The notes beneath the pieces are model-generated. The model was not told the DNA's origin. It ran no database searches and saw nothing but the letters and a program-made list of their open reading frames with translations. The position numbers and the translations under genes are program-made. This document shows, piece after piece, positions 1 to 3,856 of a DNA stretch of 5,671 bases. This DNA comes from an uncultured Hyphomicrobiales bacterium. Its GTDB lineage: Bacteria; Pseudomonadota; Alphaproteobacteria; Rhizobiales; Xanthobacteraceae. The stretch spans positions 1 through 5,671 of the forward strand of contig CAITEM010000513.1 of assembly GCA_903891395.1 (NCBI GenBank), in the 5' to 3' direction. How positions within the stretch are numbered: position 1 is the stretch's first letter; each line of letters opens with the position of its first letter.

Positions 1-95
1 GAGATGTGAACGAACACATCCGGTCCGCCGCCGTCCTGCACGATGAAGCCGAAGCCTTTTTGGCTGTTGAAGAACTTAACGGTACCTGTGGCCAT
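1..95 (-). CDS. Cold-shock protein (CspA family), 5' part only
   Basis: This is a small single-stranded nucleic-acid-binding protein of the CspA family, which acts in the cytoplasm as an RNA chaperone. The first 31 residues are present and the rest runs off the left edge of the window. They begin MATGTVKFFNSQKGFGFI and contain the RNP1-type motif KGFGFI (residues 13-18) and the RNP2-type motif VFVHI (residues 27-31), the two RNA-contacting strands of the cold-shock fold. The ATG (93-95) is preceded by a strong GGAGG (101-105) with a 5-nt gap, which fixes the start. A sigma70-like promoter at 244-272 would give a leader of about 140 nt, as is usual for csp genes. Whether the gene is truly cold-induced cannot be told from sequence, because many alphaproteobacteria carry several constitutive csp paralogues. 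The family call is secure; the paralogue is not. Confidence 0.95.
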   Translation of the reverse strand, partial: MATGTVKFFNSQKGFGFIVQDGGGPDVFVHI

Positions 96-243
96 AGTGG
101 CCTCCTTTGGAAAACGCAGAATGTGCGTCTATGCCCCACACAAACCATTCGCGTGGGCCTCATATCCGGATTTTTGCGAGTTCTTGGGGACAAGGCCCAG
201 AAGGGACCGATACGGCAAGGCCGGCTAAATCTCGAATGCCCCT

Positions 244-272
244 CATATAGGAGTGTGTCGCCTGTTTGGCAA
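244..272 (-). promoter_or_regulatory. Candidate sigma70-type promoter of the cold-shock gene
   Basis: Read on the minus strand, a -35 element TTGCCA (267-272) and a -10 element TATATG (244-249) are separated by exactly 17 bp. They match TTGACA at 5 of 6 and TATAAT at 4 of 6 positions. Transcription would start near 237, leaving a 5' untranslated region of about 140 nt before the ATG at 95. Long leaders that fold differently with temperature are typical of csp mRNAs. The assignment rests on motif match and spacing only. Confidence 0.45.
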
Positions 273-320
273 TCGCACGCGTTGCGTCGTGTTGCTGCAA
301 CGCGAAGCGGCGGTAAAGGG

Positions 321-335
321 TTAACGAAACCTTAC
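321..335 (+). promoter_or_regulatory. CtrA-like binding site
   Basis: The sequence TTAA-CGAAACC-TTAC matches the alphaproteobacterial cell-cycle regulator CtrA consensus TTAA-N7-TTAA at 7 of 8 fixed positions, with the correct 7-nt gap. It lies about 50 bp upstream of the csp -35 element and about 250 bp upstream of the 80-aa gene. One mismatch, and the chance of such a motif arising in a 487-bp gap, make this only a candidate. Confidence 0.25.
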
Positions 336-582
336 GCAACCGTGGCGAAACAGTGGCCGCTGGTAAGATTGACGAGATGTTGTGCGCACGGCGCCGATTT
401 TGGAATCATATGCATCCGATTGCGACAGTCCCGCAACATTCCGCATGAGTCTGACGCATGGATCGCATGTCGAGTTAGCGCTGCTATTCCTGACGAATCC
501 GCGTATATTGCACTGCAACAACAAGAACAAACTTTGAAGGGAAACGCCTCGGGTTCTCGGGCCTTCATAAAAGGACTGACCC

Positions 583-825
583 ATGGCTACCTCGGCTCTC
601 GCCCACACCCTCGCTTTCAGCGGCGCTCCCGCCACCAAAGCCAAGATCACGCCGAAGACCGGCCCCGGCTTCTTCAGCCGCATGTTCACCGTGCTCAGCG
701 CCGCGCGCTTGCGCCAGGCCGAGCGCGAAGTCGCCCGCTATCTCGCCGACACCGGCGGCAAATTCACCGACGAAGCCGAGCGCGAGATCGAGCGCCGCTT
801 CCTCTCCAACCAAACGCGCTGGTGA
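583..825 (+). CDS. Small protein of unknown function (80 aa)
   Basis: I do not recognise a named family. The ATG at 583 is preceded by AAAAGGA (569-575) with a 7-nt gap, which supports it as a real start. The N-terminal 30 residues are Ala/Thr/Pro/Gly-rich and probably flexible. A short hydrophobic-aromatic patch (FFSRMFTVLSA, residues 30-40) follows, then a strongly charged, probably helical segment (RLRQAEREVARYL, residues 42-54, and DEAEREIERRF, residues 63-73). No signal peptide or convincing membrane span is seen. Arg/Glu-rich helices in a small alphaproteobacterial protein recall DUF1127-type proteins, but the diagnostic DUF1127 motif is not visible, so I do not assign it. It is followed after 56 bp by another small gene on the same strand with its own ribosome binding site, and the two are likely co-transcribed. 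A strong match between codon usage and its neighbours supports it as a resident gene. Confidence 0.75.
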   Translation: MATSALAHTLAFSGAPATKAKITPKTGPGFFSRMFTVLSAARLRQAEREVARYLADTGGKFTDEAEREIERRFLSNQTRW

Positions 826-881
826 GAACCGGCGTTCCTTCACACACCGTCACTTGATTGACTGCCAGGAGAACCAAGACA

Positions 882-1043
882 ATGAACACACTACCGCTTC
901 GCGTCTCGCACATTCCGGAAGCCTGGGTGCTTCCGCGCTTCGCTCGCGTCGGCGCCTTCTTCACCGCTCTGGTTGACGTCTTCGCCGAAGCCCATCAGAT
1001 GGCGGTTGCCGCCGAGAAAGCCCCGTTCGTCACCGAGCGGTAG
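882..1043 (+). CDS. Small protein of unknown function (53 aa)
   Basis: This is a 53-residue protein starting MNTLPLRVSHIPEAW. I chose the ATG at 882 over the upstream TTG at 858 because an AGGAG (867-871) sits about 10 nt before the ATG. The middle (residues 19-38, including RFARVGAFFTALVDVFAEA) is an amphipathic to hydrophobic helix rich in Phe, Ala and Val; it is too broken by charges to be a sure membrane span. The C terminus is short and charged. It lies 56 bp downstream of the 80-aa gene and probably shares its transcript. The gene ends only 3 bp before the stop codon of the convergent DUF1330 gene, so the two transcripts must overlap unless they stop inside coding sequence. Its function is unknown. 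Confidence 0.65.
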   Translation: MNTLPLRVSHIPEAWVLPRFARVGAFFTALVDVFAEAHQMAVAAEKAPFVTER

Positions 1044-1046
1044 GCG

Positions 1047-1340
1047 CTAGACGCCTTCAACGACGCGCATGTCGCGCTCGATGTTGCCGGTGCCGAGCAC
1101 GCGGAGTGCTTCCTGATAGGCCGGCGTATCGTGCGCGGCGATCGCCTGGTCCACGCTATCGAACTCCACGAGCACGACGCGCTCGTTCAAGCCGGCCTCA
1201 TATGTCTTGGCCGGTGTGTTGCGGATCAGGAAACGGCCGCCGGCGGCGGCGAGCGCGGGACCGGCGAGTTTGGCGTAGTTCTGCCACGCCTCGGCATTTT
1301 TCACCGAACGATACGTCACCACCCAATAGGCTTTCGGCAT
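1047..1340 (-). CDS. DUF1330 family protein (97 aa)
   Basis: This is a small cytoplasmic protein of the DUF1330 family, which adopts a ferredoxin-like (dimeric alpha-beta barrel) fold. Members have no agreed biochemical role. Typical elements are visible in order: an N-terminal strand AYWVVTYRSV (residues 4-13), the segment GGRFLIRN (34-41), the central ERVVLVEFDSVDQAIAAH (53-70), then the helix around PAYQEALRVL and the closing strand ERDMRVVEGV (88-97). The length of 97 aa is normal for the family. The ATG at 1338-1340 follows a purine-rich GGGAGAGA ribosome binding site. It lies 45 bp downstream of the SnoaL-like gene on the same strand, so the two probably form an operon, with this gene second. 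The pairing fits accessory metabolism of small organic compounds, but that is inference from context only. Confidence 0.9.
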   Translation of the reverse strand: MPKAYWVVTYRSVKNAEAWQNYAKLAGPALAAAGGRFLIRNTPAKTYEAGLNERVVLVEFDSVDQAIAAHDTPAYQEALRVLGTGNIERDMRVVEGV

Positions 1341-1385
1341 GATTCTCTCCCTGTTTTATTATTTGATGAAACGCCGGCGCGAACG

Positions 1386-1901
1386 TTAGTTCGGAATTGC
1401 GCTTCTGAGCAAGGCGCGGGCTTCTTCGGTGCCGTCGAGCATCCGGTACGCGCGCCGCGTCACCTTCCAGCCGGCGTCGGTGCGTTTGAGATCCCAGCGG
1501 TTCACGCCAAGCCGGTGGATTCGATAGCCGCGCGACAGGCCGTGGCCGGACAGCTCGACCGGCGTGGCGTCGTGGTTCGGCGCGATCACCTGCAGATAAG
1601 AGATAGCCACAGCGGTGTCGCCGTCGAGCGTGACGCGCGGCAGGCCGGCGAAATGGCACAGGCCGCCGGCGATCGCGGCCTGATGCTCGGGCGTCTTTAC
1701 CACCGCGCCTATCTTGTCGTTGCCGGTCGCGGTCTTGGTGCCGAGATCAATGACGCCGTCTTCGGTAAAGGCGTCGCGGTAATAGCGCTCGGTGCCGGTG
1801 TCGGCGGCGGGCGGATGGCTGGCGATCAAATGATAGATCGCGAGTTCATCCTCGACGGCGCGCAGCCGGTCTTCCAGCGTCGCGTTAACCGGCGTACTCA
1901 T
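1386..1901 (-). CDS. SnoaL-like (NTF2-fold) protein (171 aa)
   Basis: This protein resembles the SnoaL-like/NTF2-fold superfamily: cone-shaped alpha+beta barrels that serve as small-molecule isomerases, dehydratases, hydroxylase small subunits or binding proteins. Supporting features are the N-terminal helix LEDRLRAVEDELAIYHLI (residues 9-26), the following YYRDAFTEDGVIDLG segment (40-54; the Phe-x-x-Asp-Gly type turn is typical), the LDGDTAVAISYLQV strand region (92-105), and a C-terminal strand with NRWDLKRTDAGWKVTRR (134-150), where the Trp-Lys-Val closing strand is characteristic. The length is usual for single-domain members. The ATG at 1899-1901 is preceded by AAGGGG with a suitable gap. 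The frame stays open far upstream, but no better start is seen there. It is the first gene of a likely operon with the DUF1330 gene. A TetR-operator-like palindrome lies 19 bp upstream. The substrate is unknown. Confidence 0.85.
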   Translation of the reverse strand: MSTPVNATLEDRLRAVEDELAIYHLIASHPPAADTGTERYYRDAFTEDGVIDLGTKTATGNDKIGAVVKTPEHQAAIAGGLCHFAGLPRVTLDGDTAVAISYLQVIAPNHDATPVELSGHGLSRGYRIHRLGVNRWDLKRTDAGWKVTRRAYRMLDGTEEARALLRSAIPN

Positions 1902-1920
1902 CTCGTGCCCCTTGCGTGCA

Positions 1921-1935
1921 TGTTCACTATGAACA
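1921..1935. promoter_or_regulatory. Perfect 15-bp palindrome, TetR-type operator candidate
   Basis: TGTTCA-CTA-TGAACA is a perfect 6-bp inverted repeat with a 3-bp centre, 19 bp upstream of the SnoaL-like start codon. Its size, symmetry and position over the expected promoter/transcript-start zone fit the operator of a TetR-family repressor (or another dimeric regulator). The minus-strand hexamer CATAGT inside it could be a -10 element. No regulator gene lies in the window, so the protein that binds is unknown. Confidence 0.5.
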
Positions 1936-1996
1936 GTACACCGCGCCGCTTCCGGTGACGACGCGCTGATATTCAAGGGACGAAAAACGCGCGATG

Positions 1997-2137
1997 TTAT
2001 TCGGCCGGTGCGTCGAAATATTGCGCGCCCGGGATGCGGACGCCACGGCAATAGTGGTCGACCCAGGCGAGCACCACGGCGAAAACGGCGAACACACAAA
2101 CTACTCCGGCAACAACGAGCGCGGTCTCGGTCGGCAT
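1997..2137 (-). CDS. Single-pass mini-membrane protein of unknown function (46 aa)
   Basis: This is a 46-residue protein starting MPTETALVVAGVVCVFAVF. Residues 6-24 form one clear hydrophobic transmembrane helix. It is followed by a short tail, DHYCRGVRIPGAQYFDAPAE (27-46), whose Arg residues suggest a cytoplasmic C terminus. I chose the ATG at 2135-2137 because GGAGG (2144-2148) precedes it by 6 nt. An upstream in-frame ATG at 2177-2179 would add 14 residues but has no clear ribosome binding site. A perfect FixK/FNR box (2194-2207) sits where a class II activator site would be, suggesting expression under low oxygen. A perfect inverted repeat overlaps the ribosome binding site. Size and topology resemble accessory subunits of oxidases or other membrane complexes, but there is no sequence basis for naming a partner. 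Confidence 0.65.
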   Translation of the reverse strand: MPTETALVVAGVVCVFAVFAVVLAWVDHYCRGVRIPGAQYFDAPAE

Positions 2138-2141
2138 GACA

Positions 2142-2170
2142 AACCTCCATTCTTCCTTGCAATGGAGGTT
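2142..2170 (-). repeat. Perfect 10-bp inverted repeat over the ribosome binding site
   Basis: AACCTCCATT (2142-2151) and AATGGAGGTT (2161-2170) are perfect inverted repeats around a 9-nt loop. If transcribed from far enough upstream, the mini-membrane protein mRNA would pair CCUCC with its own GGAGG and hide the ribosome binding site. The loop carries a second purine-rich stretch, AAGGAAG. If transcription instead starts near 2158, as the FixK-box spacing predicts, the left half of the stem is missing from the mRNA, and the repeat would act only at DNA level or under another promoter. Confidence 0.6.
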
Positions 2171-2193
2171 AAACGACACCTTTCAGCGGGTTT

Positions 2194-2207
2194 TTGACCT
2201 GAATCAA
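2194..2207. promoter_or_regulatory. FixK/FNR-type binding box
   Basis: TTGACCTGAATCAA matches the FixK/FNR/FnrL consensus TTGA-N6-TCAA at all fixed positions. Its centre (2200.5) is about 64 bp upstream of the mini-membrane protein start. A class II site (centre at -41.5) would place transcription start near 2158-2159, leaving a leader of about 21 nt with an intact GGAGG. The minus-strand TAACCT at the expected -10 position is a weak match. The divergent transglycosylase gene starts 162 bp away on the other side, which is less natural for this activator. FixK-type proteins control microaerobic and anaerobic genes in rhizobia and their relatives. Confidence 0.65.
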
Positions 2208-2368
2208 TCGCCGGACCGCCCTGGAACTTTCGCCCGGTAAGGTTGCTTTCCGTTCGTGCAACAGCGAGCAGCGAAATGTGATGGAACGGCCGCGACACCG
2301 TGGAGCGTGTCACAAAGTTGCCCCACTTGGTCGCGACAAGCCGCGCGTCCCCAAAATCTGGAGCCGAC

Positions 2369-2944
2369 ATGATTCGCACCTATTGCCTTGCCTCGATTTT
2401 GGTCGCGCTGTTTTCCGCGTCGGCCGCTTCCGCCAATGATCAGCGCGTCGCCGACGCCAACGGCAATCTCGATTCGCTGATCGCGCGGCACGCCGCCGCC
2501 AACAATCTGCCGGAGTCGATGGTGCGCCGCATCATCAAGCGCGAAAGCGGTGGCCGTTCGCATGTCATCAGCAAAGGCAATTACGGCATCATGCAGATCC
2601 GTCTCGGCACCGCGCGCGGCCTCGGATATCGCGGCACCGCCGCCGGCCTGCTCGATGCCGACACCAACATGACCTATGCCGTGAAATATCTCGCCGGCGC
2701 TTATCGCGCGGCGGGCGGCAATCAGAACCAGACCGTGCACTATTATGCCGCCGGGTATTATTACGCCGCCAAGCGCAAGGGCCTGCTGAACAACAGCGAC
2801 GACAATCCGCTCGACGCGTTCGCCAATTCCGTCAGCAAGGCGACGGCGGCGCGCGAGATTCAGACGGCTTCCGTGGTCCCCGAGACACCGGCAACGCGGC
2901 CGGCCGGCGACTTCTCCGGCCCGGGCAGCCCGAACTTCAAATAG
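2369..2944 (+). CDS. Exported lytic transglycosylase, SLT/lysozyme-like (191 aa)
   Basis: This periplasmic enzyme should cleave the MurNAc-GlcNAc bond of peptidoglycan non-hydrolytically, giving 1,6-anhydroMurNAc ends. A signal peptide occupies residues 1-22, with likely cleavage after the A-S-A motif (20-22). The SLT domain spans about 33-140. It contains the catalytic Glu59 in the RESGG motif (58-62), the GNYGIMQI motif (70-77) equivalent to the family's G-L-M-Q signature, and a YYAAGYYY segment (126-133) replacing the usual Y-N-A-G motif. The C terminus (165-191) is Pro/Gly-rich and probably disordered. The ATG at 2369 is preceded by GGAG with a 5-nt gap; the longer frame from 2300 would bury the signal peptide. 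It resembles VirB1-like transglycosylases, but no secretion-system genes are near, so a general wall-remodelling role is more likely. It converges on the 228-aa gene, 27 bp away. Confidence 0.92.
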   Translation: MIRTYCLASILVALFSASAASANDQRVADANGNLDSLIARHAAANNLPESMVRRIIKRESGGRSHVISKGNYGIMQIRLGTARGLGYRGTAAGLLDADTNMTYAVKYLAGAYRAAGGNQNQTVHYYAAGYYYAAKRKGLLNNSDDNPLDAFANSVSKATAAREIQTASVVPETPATRPAGDFSGPGSPNFK

Positions 2945-2951
2945 CGCCAAG

Positions 2952-2973
2952 AGCGCGCCGGAAATTCCGCGCT
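2952..2973. terminator. Small hairpin between convergent genes
   Basis: AGCGCG (2952-2957) and CGCGCT (2968-2973) form a 6-bp inverted repeat around a 10-nt loop, in the 27-bp gap between the two convergent stop codons. It extends 2 bp into the last codon of the minus-strand gene. It has no T-run, so it would be at best a weak bidirectional terminator. Confidence 0.25.
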
Positions 2974-3658
2974 AGCGTTGCGACGTGTCGACGCGTCCGG
3001 CGGTCTGTTGATTGGCTTGGGGTCTGTTGGCCTGCGGCCTCGCTGTTTGCGTCGCGGCCGACACGGCAGGCTTGGTTGTCGGGCTGCCGAAGATCGCTTC
3101 GAAAATATTAAACGGCGGCGGTGGCGGCTGCAGCTTGGCCGCTGCTTTGGGGCGACGGAGCCGATGTACCGTCTTGCGTTTGATCGCATTCTGCGGTTTT
3201 ACCCGCCCCGGAATCTTGACCATCGGCGGCTTGTCTTCCGGCGTCATGGCCGGCAACTCGGTTGACGAGGTCTCGCCGATTTCAATCGGGAGGGTCGCTG
3301 CCGGCGCGTCGCTGATGGTGCCGGTGATATCTTCCGGATCGGTGTCGTTGCGTTCGGCCGGCAGGCCCGCAACCTTGGCCTCTTCGGGTTTGGCTTCTTC
3401 CGGCGGAGTCTCGCGAACCGGATCGTTGGGCAAATCCCGCAAGCGGGCGATTTCATCGGCGCGCTGGAGCGCGGCATGGATGAGGAATTGGCGCCATTCC
3501 GGATGCTCGTCGATCTGCATCAACGGACCGCGCGCGGACATCAGCATTCCGCGCCCCATGCCGGAACGCGAGCTGCCCGGCGCGCCAAGCGACAGCACCA
3601 GGATCATGATGGCGAAAAATACGCCGCCCACAGGTAGAATTCGAAGAATTGGCAGCAT
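2972..3658 (-). CDS. Membrane-anchored Pro/Ala/Glu-rich protein of unknown function (228 aa)
   Basis: I do not recognise a family. A single hydrophobic segment at residues 4-26 (ILRILPVGGVFFAIMILVLS) is an N-terminal membrane anchor or uncleaved signal. A short, possibly structured part follows, with DEHPEWRQFLIHAALQRADE (50-69). The remaining residues are low complexity: a PEEAK repeat (86-95), an acidic middle (102-140), a very basic patch KRKTVHRLRRPKAAAK (160-175), five consecutive prolines (178-182), FNIFEAIFG (183-191) and a duplicated RPQAN (208-217) near the end. This layout suggests a periplasm-spanning, peptidoglycan- or protein-contacting anchor, and its neighbour is a wall-cleaving enzyme; the link is inference. 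The ATG at 3656-3658 lacks a strong ribosome binding site, but it sits ideally before the membrane segment. A possible promoter lies at 3694-3721. Confidence 0.75.
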   Translation of the reverse strand: MLPILRILPVGGVFFAIMILVLSLGAPGSSRSGMGRGMLMSARGPLMQIDEHPEWRQFLIHAALQRADEIARLRDLPNDPVRETPPEEAKPEEAKVAGLPAERNDTDPEDITGTISDAPAATLPIEIGETSSTELPAMTPEDKPPMVKIPGRVKPQNAIKRKTVHRLRRPKAAAKLQPPPPPFNIFEAIFGSPTTKPAVSAATQTARPQANRPQANQQTAGRVDTSQR

Positions 3659-3693
3659 TTATGATGAGTAACTGAGTCGGCCTTTTCGCCAAA

Positions 3694-3721
3694 GATATAT
3701 GCGCAAATAAATCAACGTCAG
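3694..3721 (-). promoter_or_regulatory. Candidate promoter of the 228-aa protein gene
   Basis: On the minus strand, CTGACG (3716-3721) and TATATC (3694-3699) are spaced 16 bp apart. Each matches the sigma70 hexamers at 4 of 6 positions. They lie in the only AT-rich part of the divergent gap 3659-3856 and would give a leader of about 30 nt. The match is modest. No equally good promoter was found for the plus-strand amidohydrolase in the same gap, whose right half (about 3740-3840) shows nothing else I can name. Confidence 0.35.
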
Positions 3722-3856
3722 ATTGCACGCATGGCGAGTCCTACCGTGTGGTTCCGCTTCTGCGAGTCCGTGGGGCCCGTCCGGCAAGGGAGGGGCCGTG
3801 ACACCAGAGACGGCGATTGCTAGGAAACCCCATCAAAAAAGTCGCGGGGAAGCGCC

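Larger units (their letters stand above)
96..582. other. Intergenic region between divergent csp and small-protein genes
   Basis: This 487-bp stretch separates the minus-strand cold-shock gene from the plus-strand 80-aa gene. The open frames crossing it lack convincing ribosome binding sites and recognisable protein features, so I treat it as non-coding. It holds the csp leader and promoter (96-272), an inverted repeat CGCGTTGC/GCAACGCG (278-285 and 297-304), and a CtrA-like site (321-335). The right part (about 340-570) presumably carries the promoter of the 80-aa gene. A TATATT at 504-509 could be its -10 element, but no good -35 element sits at the right distance. I recognise no RNA gene in it. 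Confidence 0.6.

Noticed and set aside
6..857. Plus-strand 283-codon open frame at the left end
   Set aside because: It runs antisense to the cold-shock gene, across the intergenic region and out of frame through the 80-aa gene. It has no ribosome binding site, and its composition (Arg/Ser/His-rich) is that of a GC-rich shadow frame.
1131..1958. Plus-strand 275-codon frame opposite the SnoaL/DUF1330 genes
   Set aside because: It is a mirror frame of two recognisable genes. It shows no domain and no ribosome binding site.
1386..2162. Upstream extension of the SnoaL-like frame to about 2162, with an ATG at 2150 preceded by AAGGAAG
   Set aside because: The extra 80-odd residues are Arg/Cys-rich and unlike the family, overlap the mini-membrane gene, and are not needed. 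The ATG at 1901 has its own ribosome binding site.
2222..2310. Two GGAAC motifs (about 2223 and 2284) that might be EcfG (general stress sigma factor) promoters for the transglycosylase
   Set aside because: No CGTT element lies at the required 16-17 bp spacing after either one; the nearest GTT- or CGT-like sequences are off by several bases or mismatch.
2204..2950. Minus-strand 248-codon frame opposite the transglycosylase
   Set aside because: It is antisense to a gene with signal peptide and catalytic motifs. The Gly/Ala/Val-rich composition is typical of a shadow in GC-rich coding DNA.
3002..3029. Direct repeat GGTCTGTTG, 19 bp apart
   Set aside because: It lies inside the coding sequence of the 228-aa protein and simply reflects its duplicated Arg-Pro-Gln/Asn-Gln-Gln-Thr type tail. 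It is not a separate element.
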